Source: a virus. From it: a stretch of DNA of 61,636 nucleotides. Position numbers and translations under genes: made by a program. The stretch spans positions 1-61,636 of IMG/VR virus record IMGVR_UViG_3300042519_000334. The stretch is one strand, 5' to 3'. Below are positions 34,458 to 43,453 of the stretch, in pieces; the stretch's first letter is position 1, and each line of letters begins with the position of its first letter. The notes under the pieces were generated by a model. That model had not been told where the DNA came from and searched no databases. It saw only the letters and a program-made list of their open reading frames with translations.

Positions 34458-34856
34458 TTAACATCCACGAACAGCTGTTATCTTGCCAGCACTATCAATC
34501 TCATAGACTGATGAACCAGACTTCCACCAAAGTCCACCTCCGTCAAACGAAGAAGACAGCGTGTTATCAACGTAAAGCGTTACGTTTACCGCTAGTGAAG
34601 TAGATGATGAGTACAGAGTGATTGCGTCATATGCTGAGGAACAAGCTTCGGCCCAGTCTCCGTATCCTTGCTGTCCGTCTCCCGCCAAGAACGTGTAAGC
34701 TGTCGCTGCGGAGAATCCATAGAACTCACTCATAGCGTCAGGAGAAGACTTACTAGCCAGAGAGGATAGGGTACGCAGTGAACTGTTCGCCTGCGCTTGC
34801 CCTAGCTCTACCCTGATGTCGTTGATACTTATAGCTCCACTACTTTGTAAGGCCAT
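34458..34856 (-). CDS. small tail/fibre-associated structural protein, 132 aa
   Basis: Begins MALQSSGAISINDIRVELGQ, an N-terminus common to a family of small phage structural proteins (ALQSSGAIS-x-x-DI), followed by a Ser/Thr-rich beta domain (YGFSAATAYTFLAGDGQQGY) and a hydrophobic C-terminal hairpin ending in RGC. Start at 34856, overlapping the end of the fibre gene by 17 nt; the frame is open to 34880. Probably a fibre or collar component. Confidence 0.65.
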   Translation of the reverse strand: MALQSSGAISINDIRVELGQAQANSSLRTLSSLASKSSPDAMSEFYGFSAATAYTFLAGDGQQGYGDWAEACSSAYDAITLYSSSTSLAVNVTLYVDNTLSSSFDGGGLWWKSGSSVYEIDSAGKITAVRGC

Positions 34857-37800
34857 TGAGCTGAGCTTTAAGTTCTTCAATCTGTTCTTGCTGCTCCTTC
34901 ATACCTTCAATCAAGAGACCGATGAGCTTCTCGTAGCGTACTGCAAGGTAACCCGTGTCGTTAGTCCTAACGGCGGATGGCATAACGCCTAACACCTGCT
35001 GTGCTATGATACCAGTGTCGTGTCCTTCGTGTCCGTGTGCCTCCTTATGCTCTGGCTTCCAGTCAAACTCTACTCCGGTTAGTGACTTCACTTTATCAAG
35101 TGCGTTCGCTATGGGGGTGATGTTTTCTTTTAGTCGCTCATCTGATGAGGAGTACGCTACGATATCGTTGGATGCGTCAATACGTCCTGCGGTCGCTGAT
35201 GGCGCTATGTTGACACCTAGTGCCACTGCGTTTACTAATACCTTCTTGTTGAGGTTGATTTGGTCAACAGCACCTGCTGCGATAACGAGCTGGTTAGAAG
35301 AGTTCGTGAACATTGCACTAACTGATGAACCGCTAGTGTTATGAATGCGATAGCCCTTGGTATTATCAGAGTGATTGTTTACCAGTATAGTCGGAGCAGT
35401 CGTGGTATTAAATGTTACGTTATCCGAAGTGCGAACGTATTGGTTCATATTCGGTGCGTAATCATTTAAGTTTTCTGTGCTCCAGAAGGTATATGGTCCA
35501 ACAAAAGTTCCACCCTGTAGCCTTGAATACTGAGGAGCACCCCAGAACGGCATAATGATGGTCTGATTGTAGTATGTAGCACCATCGCCGTGGTTTGAGA
35601 TAAAGTATCCAGCCCAGCCACTCTGACCAGCAAATGTTCCTGACGATTGGTAATAGGTCATATTACCACTGCCATAGCCTACAATGTCAAGTGCTGATGA
35701 GCGACTAGACGAGCTAGAGCTTCCAGCACTAGTAGCATAGTTAACCGATTGGCTTCCAATGTTTCCAGAGTGAATTACTGTACGCTCAGTACCGCCACCA
35801 GTTGAATTGGCTGAAATGTACATCTCACCACCGTACCATCTAAACTGCCAGCCAGCATTATTATTGTGAAACCCTACCTCGTTGCCATTTGCCATTACAA
35901 CAACATTGCTTCCAGTAAATCGGATTCCGTGCCACCCATCTTTAGAACCAGTCACTTGAAGCGAACCGTATGAACCAGCATTCGGTTGAAGATGAACACC
36001 AACAGCCCCATCTAGATATAATGAACCCACATAATCAACAGAACCTCCATTCATATGAAGACTCTTGCTGCCTCTTGAGCGTATATATGACCCTTCCGTC
36101 ATATACCAGCCTCCGCCCCAACCGAATCCTATTTCTTCGTCGGTAAGGAATGTGGATGTACCACGTCCAATTACAATAGCATCGTTATTGTTTGTGAGCT
36201 GTATAGAGCCATTGATGAACACACGGTTGTTCGTTGTTGTTCCGTGAACAACACTACCATTGTCGTTTACGGTATGCTCAGTAGCTCCATTTACGTTTAC
36301 AAATCCATCTACTTTTAAGTTGCCAGATGAATAAGAGTTTCCTCTAACATCTAATGTGTATGCTGGCTCAATAACCGTTGGATAAGTTCCAAGGCTACCA
36401 ATGGCAACGCCTGTGCTAGTCATACGAACTAACGTCTTACCATTGTATCCACCTATGCCATTGTGCGGATTATAGCTAGTGTTACCAAATTCTGCGGTAT
36501 TAGAGAATCCAATGTCTAATCTAGTACCAGGTCCATTCGTTCCGATTACCCATTGATTGCCTTGATATCCATTGTGAACAAACTGAATAGTCGGACCGTG
36601 TACTCCGTTGCTAGTTACAGTATGGTCAAGCGTTAATACTGGATATTGACCACGTTGATATATTACTGGTCTCTTATTAGAGTCAATAAGAGTATATGGA
36701 GTTGTAGTTACGTTTTCACCAACGATGAATCTACTACCATTAGTCGAATCCCATCTAAATGCACCAATGGTTGTGTCGTTTGATACAAAGTCTATGGCGC
36801 CGCCGCTTGTGGCCATTGAAAGTGTTGAGCTGGCATACACACCTCCCCTGCTCCAGGCCGCACCAAGTCTGACCTCACCAGTGTAAGACTCTGGGTTGTT
36901 TACATAAAGGTTTCTTGTGCCGTCAAAGTATGCAACCTTATTAGTTGTATTGCCTCGACCAAAACCACCTAATGTGCTAGCGTCTCCAGCAGAAGCAGCA
37001 TAGTTTACCGATTGAGAACCGATATTTCCAGTGGTAATCATCTCAACCCATCCAGATGTAGTCGTATCCCACTTACCTCTGAGCCAGTATCTGTTATCGG
37101 TGGCGTTGGCCGCACCGACCATCATCCAACCATAACCAACGCTTGATGTTGCATAATGTTGACCAGAAACAATACCCTGTGCGTGAACATATCCAGCACC
37201 TTGAGGGTGGTCGGTTCCCTCACCCCAGATGTCCCAACCAGAAAAGCCACCTTGCCAAGCATTCGCCCAAGTTCCGTGGTCTTTTGCCCATCCATTTGTA
37301 CCAGTCCAATATCCTTGGTCTGAAGAATAACTAGTTCTATTTGTCCAGTACCTTGGCATATTCCATCTAGCCCTTGTAGCAGTGTTTAATTGATTAAGGT
37401 TAGATGTACCGTTAGGGTCTAAGTAATATCCAGTATCATTAGAGTCGTAGAATATGGGTGCTCGCAATGAACCAGATGCGATAACGGTTCCTGCCGTATC
37501 TACAGTTAGTTTACCAGCTCCAACATTAAAGTTCCCACCAGAGCCGTTGTGATATTGTACATATAGCGTTGCTGAACCAGAACCATAATATGTATTTAAT
37601 TGGTCTCCACCAATAAATGATGTCTTATAGTTTAAGTCTGGCGCATATGTTCGGAACGCTACTTCTCCAGCGTTAAACCAGTGTCTCTTTATTGAGTTGG
37701 TTGTAATATAAAATGTACCAGCTCCAGCAACATACATTGTAATATCAGCAGCACTTCCGCTATGAGCCCAGTCATCAAGACCAAGACCTCCACGGAATGT

Positions 37801-37902
37801 TGTTCCATCATAAAAACGAAAAGCTGCACCATTGACATTAGTGTCAACATATCCAGATGTATACAGTCTACCGCTTACGTTGGTACTTAAAAGATTTGCC
37901 AT
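34840..37902 (-). CDS. tail fibre/spike with C-terminal S74 chaperone, 1020 aa
   Basis: Nearly all beta and Gly/Ser/Thr/Asn-rich. It contains repeated modules, for example two copies of GNIGSQSVNYA followed by a SAG linker (about residues 295 and 715). The last about 110 residues, from SSDERLKENITPIANALDKV through GHDTGIIAQQVLGVMP to a terminal coiled coil, form a peptidase S74 intramolecular chaperone, which folds trimeric fibres and then self-cleaves just before the SS-D-E-R-L-K motif (Ser/Lys dyad). A receptor-binding role at the cell surface is expected. A His-rich insert (HKEAHGHEGHD) is present. Confidence 0.9.
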   Translation of the reverse strand: MANLLSTNVSGRLYTSGYVDTNVNGAAFRFYDGTTFRGGLGLDDWAHSGSAADITMYVAGAGTFYITTNSIKRHWFNAGEVAFRTYAPDLNYKTSFIGGDQLNTYYGSGSATLYVQYHNGSGGNFNVGAGKLTVDTAGTVIASGSLRAPIFYDSNDTGYYLDPNGTSNLNQLNTATRARWNMPRYWTNRTSYSSDQGYWTGTNGWAKDHGTWANAWQGGFSGWDIWGEGTDHPQGAGYVHAQGIVSGQHYATSSVGYGWMMVGAANATDNRYWLRGKWDTTTSGWVEMITTGNIGSQSVNYAASAGDASTLGGFGRGNTTNKVAYFDGTRNLYVNNPESYTGEVRLGAAWSRGGVYASSTLSMATSGGAIDFVSNDTTIGAFRWDSTNGSRFIVGENVTTTPYTLIDSNKRPVIYQRGQYPVLTLDHTVTSNGVHGPTIQFVHNGYQGNQWVIGTNGPGTRLDIGFSNTAEFGNTSYNPHNGIGGYNGKTLVRMTSTGVAIGSLGTYPTVIEPAYTLDVRGNSYSSGNLKVDGFVNVNGATEHTVNDNGSVVHGTTTNNRVFINGSIQLTNNNDAIVIGRGTSTFLTDEEIGFGWGGGWYMTEGSYIRSRGSKSLHMNGGSVDYVGSLYLDGAVGVHLQPNAGSYGSLQVTGSKDGWHGIRFTGSNVVVMANGNEVGFHNNNAGWQFRWYGGEMYISANSTGGGTERTVIHSGNIGSQSVNYATSAGSSSSSSRSSALDIVGYGSGNMTYYQSSGTFAGQSGWAGYFISNHGDGATYYNQTIIMPFWGAPQYSRLQGGTFVGPYTFWSTENLNDYAPNMNQYVRTSDNVTFNTTTAPTILVNNHSDNTKGYRIHNTSGSSVSAMFTNSSNQLVIAAGAVDQINLNKKVLVNAVALGVNIAPSATAGRIDASNDIVAYSSSDERLKENITPIANALDKVKSLTGVEFDWKPEHKEAHGHEGHDTGIIAQQVLGVMPSAVRTNDTGYLAVRYEKLIGLLIEGMKEQQEQIEELKAQLNGLTK

Positions 37903-37903
37903 A

Positions 37904-40900
37904 TTACTTGTTTTCTAACTTGTTTACTCGTTCCGTTAACTCTTGAACAGCCTTCAGCAAAATTACGCTTAGGCGTTGGTATTGGATACCTTGAGGCTGC
38001 CCTGTCTCGTTGTACGTTACAACCTCTGGGAACAGCTCTGCTACCTCTTCTGCAATCAAACCAATCTCCTCCTCTTGTGAGGCAATCTTGGTGTAGGTCA
38101 CAGGATTCAACTGCTCGACCTTAGCGAGTGCTGGTTCAAGCGGTTGGATGTTCTCCTTGAAGCGTATAGACGAGTTCTCCGTGAACGTACCACCGATTGT
38201 GAGATTTCCTCTAAAGTATGCGTTTCCATTTGCTAGGCTTATGTATGCCTGAAGAACAGATGAGCCACCACCAACAAAGCCAATACTATTAGCGGGAATA
38301 TCTCCCACTGCTGAGTCTATTTGACGATGATAAATACCCCAGTTACTTCCAGTATCTGCGCTGTCTAAGAATATCCAAGCATCTCTGTCGTTAGGTTGAC
38401 TATACAGGAATACATTCGAGGATGGGTTTACGGTAGTGTAGTTGTTTAACACTAATGAATTACTCCCAATAAATCTATTAGCAGTAACAGAGCCACCCGT
38501 TAAAACATTACCACTTGAATATTCTACGCCAAAATATTCATTATTTCCACCGTCAACAAATTGCCATCTCCAACCCCCATTTTCATTAGTTCTAATCCTA
38601 TATCCGAGATTCCCAGTTCCTGCAGTATTGTAAACTTGAAATCTTCCTTGAGTAGTTCTTACGTCAACATTGGCAGCTGTAACAGTTACTCCACCAACGG
38701 AAATTGCGTTAGCGGTTGTTGCCCCCCGGCCAGTTACTGAGTTTAGTGTATCCGTTTCGGTATACCCAGTAATGTATCCAGCTGGGTTAGAATCAGAGTA
38801 TGCGTTTCTCCAAACTACAGTATCTCTGTTCGAGTAAGAAGAAACATCATTTGTCCCAGTAATAGACCAACCTTCGCCATATGAGCCGCCATCAGTTGAA
38901 TTATATCCTAACCATAGGTCTCTTGCAACAATTATGGGATATTGCCAAGAAACACCAGAAATAATAAATGCGGTATTACCAATACTGTTTCTTGAAACCT
39001 GAATTGTTGGCTTATACTGAGGGTTAGTTCCGTGAGCTTCAAATCCTTCAAATCCACCGTTTGATTCTGGATTCCAGTACCCGCCTAGGTCAACCTTTGT
39101 TTTGCTATTCTTATCGTAATAATTACCAAATATCTCGATGGTAAAACCACCCATTTGATACTCATCCTGAGGTACATTAGTCTCAATAATGTAGTATGTG
39201 TATCCTGAACCATTGTCTGATTTTGCTGCCAAAACACCAGAAGCTGTTTTTACAGGATTAAAACCATCAGACGTAATTCTTTTTTTAATTACAGCAGCCG
39301 CATCAAACGACAAACTACCGCTCATCGTATCTCCAGATGCGTTTACAAACCTAGAATCAGATTCTGTTTCGGTGTAATACCTATCATCGTGGTTGTGTGA
39401 AGCCGCAGCGTAAGTACCAGATGTAACACTAAATGTTGTTCCTGTAAGAGTAAGGCCAGTACCTGCTGAATAAGTAGTGTTGGTATCAGTGTCGGTGGAA
39501 GAAATAGTTATAGTTCCTCCCGACTTAGTAATCGTTGTTGCACCGCCTCCCCTGAGTTCAATATTTCCGGTTGATAAATCACCGTCTATGCCCACTGAGG
39601 TTACAGTATCGGTGTCGGTTGCACTTAGCACCCCGTTGCTGATGCTCAGATTAGTTCCTACTTTGATTCCTCCCAAAACCGTTGAAGTTGCTGTAGGTAA
39701 AGACTCAAGATAGCGACCATCAAGGTCTACCGTTACAGTTCCTAGGTCTTGCTGTGTTAACGTGAGTACACCAGTAGTGGTATTAAAAGATGCGCTATTA
39801 ATCTTGTCGTTGTACGCAGCATCCCAGTTAGATTTATTGTAACCACCAATAGCTTCAGCACCGCTAAAGAAGTCATCAATCTCTCCCTCGTTGTAGAAGT
39901 TTGCATTAACCCAAGTCTCAGTGGCGTATCCATTAAGAGCAGTTGAAGTAACATATGTGTTTGAGTCAACTGTTCCGTTAGCCTTTAAGAACTGAGATGA
40001 TGTTCCAGCCGGAGTCTTGAATCCAGCGAACGTAATCTTAGCATCAGTATCAATATAACCCTGCTCATTCCCCCCCCATCTAAAAGAGTAAATCTTATTG
40101 GCTGGGTCTCCTTGGTCTGGTTGTAGGCTACTGCTTGTGTCTGCGTTTGTAATCAACAACGCTGTTGACGAAAATGATGTGGCGTTGGCTGCTCCGTTTA
40201 CGTCAAGTTTTGCCAATGGACTAGTCGTCCCAATACCGACTCTTCCATCCCCCCTGATAAACATTAATGCATTAGAATTGTATCCGGAATTGTAAAGACT
40301 TCCGAATACCATACTAGTCATAGTGCTTCCGTTGTATTCTGTATGGATTTTACCAGTTACATTCGCAGTGTCGTGCCAAACTATACCACCCCTAGGAGTT
40401 GTGCCTGTATAAGAAACGCTAAGTCTTACCAATTCATCAGTAGTTGTGCTGCCTTGACCTACTTGAAGCAATGCCCCCGGCGCCGCCGTACCAATGCCGA
40501 CTCTATTGTTTATTGCATCCACAACAAGCGTATTAGTGTCTACAGTAAGACCTCCAACTGTAATAGCATTCGTGGTGGTTGCCCCCCTCACCGTAATAGA
40601 GTCCAGCGTATCAGCCTCAGCAGTCAGGAAGTTCGGGGTCCAGTTCTTCCAGTAACCATCCGTGTCCCTACGAAGAAGCTGTCCAGTGGCGGGAGATGAA
40701 ATCTGAACATCGTGAATCTCATCTATCTCAATACCATTCTGAACCTTAACGAAAATCTCTCCGTTGTTCTGCTGAACTCTAGTTACCACACCGAGGTATA
40801 CCAAGTGCAATGGTGACGTTGGCTTGTTTAGCAATCCAAAGATTAGGTTGCCGTTAGCACCGAGCCATACGGGGTCACCAGCGGTTGCCGTGGACGTGTT

Positions 40901-41491
40901 TAGGCCAGCGAGCAATCCCTCCGTTACAACAAAGATTTGGTCGTTGATAGCCGCAGTAGATGCAGCGAGACCCATAACCTTAGATGATGTAGCCTCCGAT
41001 GCGTTAGACGCAAGGCCAACAATCATATTAGTTCCATCAGCTCCAGTCACATAGACCGCCTGACCTTTTGTAATCGCAACTCCAGCCTTAACTAAGTGCT
41101 GAACCTTAGACACGTACTCAACGGTAGACAGCGTGGTGTTTACCCAAGCGGTTCCGTTGTACTGAAGAATCTGTCCTGCCGTTGCGGTGGTAATCGTAAC
41201 GTCACCTAATGCGTCAATAGATGAACCAGTCGTAAGATAGTTGGGGCTCCAGTTATACCACACCGGGTTAGGGTCCTCTGACCCTACGGGAATGCCGTAG
41301 CGAAGCAACTGACCAGTGGATGGTGAGCTGATTACAACGTCAGTTAGTGCGTTTAAGTTTGTTGAGCCAGCACTAACACTACCCCAGTAGACGGCACCAT
41401 TGCCATCAGTCGTCAACACCTGACCATTTGCTCCATCAACAAACGGCAGGGTGTATTCCGTGTTGACGTTAATCTGAGATAAAAACTTCAT
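37904..41491 (-). CDS. tail fibre with C-terminal S74 chaperone, 1195 aa
   Basis: Second S74-type fibre. The C-terminal SSIRFKENIQPLEPALAKVE through EIGLIAEEVAELFPE and a final coiled coil is the chaperone. The body carries repeated units: GATTTNAITVGGLTV (about 315) and GATTANAISVGGVTV (about 935), plus LTSITATG-like collagen-free beta repeats. The N-terminus MKFLSQINVNTEYTLPFVDG is a short attachment region. Adjacent to the other S74 fibre with only one base between; the two probably form alternative or stacked parts of the adhesion device. Confidence 0.9.
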   Translation of the reverse strand: MKFLSQINVNTEYTLPFVDGANGQVLTTDGNGAVYWGSVSAGSTNLNALTDVVISSPSTGQLLRYGIPVGSEDPNPVWYNWSPNYLTTGSSIDALGDVTITTATAGQILQYNGTAWVNTTLSTVEYVSKVQHLVKAGVAITKGQAVYVTGADGTNMIVGLASNASEATSSKVMGLAASTAAINDQIFVVTEGLLAGLNTSTATAGDPVWLGANGNLIFGLLNKPTSPLHLVYLGVVTRVQQNNGEIFVKVQNGIEIDEIHDVQISSPATGQLLRRDTDGYWKNWTPNFLTAEADTLDSITVRGATTTNAITVGGLTVDTNTLVVDAINNRVGIGTAAPGALLQVGQGSTTTDELVRLSVSYTGTTPRGGIVWHDTANVTGKIHTEYNGSTMTSMVFGSLYNSGYNSNALMFIRGDGRVGIGTTSPLAKLDVNGAANATSFSSTALLITNADTSSSLQPDQGDPANKIYSFRWGGNEQGYIDTDAKITFAGFKTPAGTSSQFLKANGTVDSNTYVTSTALNGYATETWVNANFYNEGEIDDFFSGAEAIGGYNKSNWDAAYNDKINSASFNTTTGVLTLTQQDLGTVTVDLDGRYLESLPTATSTVLGGIKVGTNLSISNGVLSATDTDTVTSVGIDGDLSTGNIELRGGGATTITKSGGTITISSTDTDTNTTYSAGTGLTLTGTTFSVTSGTYAAASHNHDDRYYTETESDSRFVNASGDTMSGSLSFDAAAVIKKRITSDGFNPVKTASGVLAAKSDNGSGYTYYIIETNVPQDEYQMGGFTIEIFGNYYDKNSKTKVDLGGYWNPESNGGFEGFEAHGTNPQYKPTIQVSRNSIGNTAFIISGVSWQYPIIVARDLWLGYNSTDGGSYGEGWSITGTNDVSSYSNRDTVVWRNAYSDSNPAGYITGYTETDTLNSVTGRGATTANAISVGGVTVTAANVDVRTTQGRFQVYNTAGTGNLGYRIRTNENGGWRWQFVDGGNNEYFGVEYSSGNVLTGGSVTANRFIGSNSLVLNNYTTVNPSSNVFLYSQPNDRDAWIFLDSADTGSNWGIYHRQIDSAVGDIPANSIGFVGGGSSVLQAYISLANGNAYFRGNLTIGGTFTENSSIRFKENIQPLEPALAKVEQLNPVTYTKIASQEEEIGLIAEEVAELFPEVVTYNETGQPQGIQYQRLSVILLKAVQELTERVNKLENK

Positions 41492-41517
41492 AGTTTACCA
41501 ACCTAATACAGTATAAG

Positions 41518-41525
41518 CAAAAGTA
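41518..41525 (-). promoter_or_regulatory. late promoter -7 box upstream of the fibre genes
   Basis: TACTTTTG on the minus strand, 26 nt before the fibre start at 41491, directly after a terminator. Confidence 0.5.
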
Positions 41526-41537
41526 CAAAATAAAAGA

Positions 41538-41554
41538 GGGGGCCAATGACCCCC
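41538..41554 (-). terminator. intrinsic terminator between two fibre transcripts
   Basis: Minus strand GGGGGTC-ATT-GGCCCCC (41554-41538) followed by TCTTTTATTTT. It stops the transcript of the 388-aa fibre gene. Confidence 0.85.
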
Positions 41555-41579
41555 ACCCTTACTGCTATTCACCTATATA

Positions 41580-42746
41580 TTAATCGTTGGATGTGATAGG
41601 AGCATCGCCTTCCACTGAGCCTGCTATTGTATCACCAGAGCGTTTTGACGCCTGCAGTACAACGTAGTGTGTGTTGTCCGTCACTGCGGAACCAAATGTA
41701 ACTACAATAGCATTACCTGTGGGTCTGGTAATATCAACAATAACAGTCTCTTGAGTTGCGTATGAAATAACCTCAGCCATAACAGCCTTAGTCCCAAAGT
41801 TGTGGGTTACCGTGTATGCGTTGCCTGTTTTTGATACATTTCCCTGAAGAGCGTCAAGTGAGAAGTGTATGGGAAGACCGAGATAGTTAGCAACCGCAGT
41901 AAACGTAGCCAAGCGAAGAACTCCAGCTTGACCATCTGCATTGCTCTGCATAATGAAGTGGTCGGTAGTTGTTACACTAGGGCTTAGTGAAGGTAGGCTA
42001 CCGACGTGCAATGGCTGGTCTACGGTGGTGAAGCGGTCGTTTGTCTCGTCCCATAAGAACGATACGGCTGCTGCATTACCACGCTTTACAGAGAATCCAC
42101 CGTTCTCAGTTGGTGGAGTGCTGACACTAATGTCAGAGTTCAACAGGATGATGCTGTCTCCGATGTTTACCTCGTTAGAAGTGATAGAAGTCAACTGACC
42201 ATTTACAGTGAGGTTACCACTGATTACCGTATTTTCTGCGTCGATGGTTACGGTGTATGACGTTCCACCACCCTGAAGAGATACGGCCTCCTGTAGAATC
42301 TTAGCGTTCTCAAGTTGAGTGTTAAGGTCATTCCACATCATCAGTCTTCCCTCAGAAAGACCAGTGGCATTCTTAAATCTTACATTGTCGCCAGTGAGTT
42401 CAAGGCCATCGCTTACTCCTACGTTAAGGATTCCAGTTGTGGTTCCGTCCCAAGTAAGACCGTTACCAGCAATGGTTGAAGCGACACTGATGGTTACCTC
42501 GCCGTCACTACCGCCTCCGGTGAGACCAAGACCAGCGGTTACGCTGCGGATGTCACCAGTGATGTCGTGCCAAGCGGTTCCATCATAGTATTTTACTTTG
42601 TTAACCGTAGAGTCGTATACGATTCTACCAGTGTAAAGATTGCCACCAGCTAATGCAGTAATCTGCACAGTAGATAGGTGCTCGGGACGAAGACCTAATA
42701 CGGGGAATCCGTTGAGCTGAAGAGAAACTAAATGACTTAGTGCCAT
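41580..42746 (-). CDS. tail fibre / baseplate-like protein, 388 aa
   Basis: The N-terminal 75 residues (VQITALAGGNLYTGRIVYDS, KVKYYDGTAWHDITG) are a fibre module found in many phage tail proteins. The middle is Gly/Thr-rich beta, and the C-terminal domain (HFSLDALQGNVSKTGNAYTV, THNFGTKAVMAEVISY) resembles a receptor- or partner-binding beta sandwich. Probably part of the fibre network linking portal/tail and the two large S74 fibres. No chaperone domain. Confidence 0.7.
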   Translation of the reverse strand: MALSHLVSLQLNGFPVLGLRPEHLSTVQITALAGGNLYTGRIVYDSTVNKVKYYDGTAWHDITGDIRSVTAGLGLTGGGSDGEVTISVASTIAGNGLTWDGTTTGILNVGVSDGLELTGDNVRFKNATGLSEGRLMMWNDLNTQLENAKILQEAVSLQGGGTSYTVTIDAENTVISGNLTVNGQLTSITSNEVNIGDSIILLNSDISVSTPPTENGGFSVKRGNAAAVSFLWDETNDRFTTVDQPLHVGSLPSLSPSVTTTDHFIMQSNADGQAGVLRLATFTAVANYLGLPIHFSLDALQGNVSKTGNAYTVTHNFGTKAVMAEVISYATQETVIVDITRPTGNAIVVTFGSAVTDNTHYVVLQASKRSGDTIAGSVEGDAPITSND

Positions 42747-42753
42747 ATCATTC

Positions 42754-43080
42754 TTAGTTTAGGTACGCCTTCCCGCTAAATGGGTCGACGAAGGTTATGG
42801 TTAGGGTGTTTAAAGAGTTATATTGGATGTCTCCTACTACAACATTTTCTGTGGAATCAACAACTACTGCGGCTGGTTTCTTGCCTAGGTTATGGTTAAT
42901 GACCCAAGTAGCTGACGGCATATTCTGCTCGTAAACAAAGTGAGCGTCTCCGCCTCCACCAGTAACACCACGGATTGAAAGGCTAGTGGTTGGTCTTGGG
43001 ATGACAATAGTATTCTGAAGCGTCGGCTGTTGTACGCTTACATTGATTTGTTCTCCGCTATTGATGGTTATATCACTCAT
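42754..43080 (-). CDS. small structural protein with fibre-tip beta domain, 108 aa
   Basis: The C-terminal 60 residues (YEQNMPSATWVINHNLGKKP, AVVVDSTENVVVGDIQYNSL, ending SGKAYLN) are a domain common at the ends of phage tail proteins: W-x-I-x-H-N-L-G followed by V-D-S and a GKAYLN terminus. The N-terminus is a short Gln/Asn-rich strand region with a GGGGD loop. It overlaps the 119-aa gene by 4 nt and is probably a baseplate or fibre linker. Confidence 0.7.
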   Translation of the reverse strand: MSDITINSGEQINVSVQQPTLQNTIVIPRPTTSLSIRGVTGGGGDAHFVYEQNMPSATWVINHNLGKKPAAVVVDSTENVVVGDIQYNSLNTLTITFVDPFSGKAYLN

Positions 43081-43436
43081 AGCGTAACGTCCTCATTTAC
43101 TTTGAAGATTCCGTACAACCACGTCTTAACGGCGCCAGAGTTTGTACTCTGAAGGTCGTACACATAAAGACCACCGCTAACGGCGGACATAGTGACCGGA
43201 GGTGCGGTAATAGTCAGCACACCAAGAGTGGTGCCACTGTAAGTGAACGCATCATCCTCAAGGATGGCAGAGGCGGAAGTATCCGTCTCACGAACATCTA
43301 GCTTCCACGTGTATCCGGTGAGGTTGATTACAGCCCCAGTGTCGTCCTTAAACGTGAGTTCAAGACGGAAAGAGTCACCCTTTCTACAGGTGATGTCTAC
43401 TCTTTGTGCTGTATCTAAGTTAATCTGGGCGGCCAT
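43077..43436 (-). CDS. BppU-like fibre attachment protein, 119 aa
   Basis: Immunoglobulin-like all-beta domain with DITCRKGDSFRLELTFKDDT and GAVINLTGYTWKLDVRETD, resembling the N-terminal domain of baseplate upper protein (BppU) type modules that attach receptor-binding proteins. Located just after the portal and before the fibres. The -7 box TATATTTG ends four bases before its ATG, predicting a leaderless mRNA. Confidence 0.65.
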   Translation of the reverse strand: MAAQINLDTAQRVDITCRKGDSFRLELTFKDDTGAVINLTGYTWKLDVRETDTSASAILEDDAFTYSGTTLGVLTITAPPVTMSAVSGGLYVYDLQSTNSGAVKTWLYGIFKVNEDVTL

Positions 43437-43440
43437 AGTG

Positions 43441-43448
43441 CAAATATA
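43441..43448 (-). promoter_or_regulatory. late promoter -7 box (leaderless type) after the portal gene
   Basis: TATATTTG on the minus strand, then CACT and the ATG at 43436. It lies between the portal stop and the BppU-like gene. Confidence 0.55.
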
Positions 43449-43453
43449 CCAAC

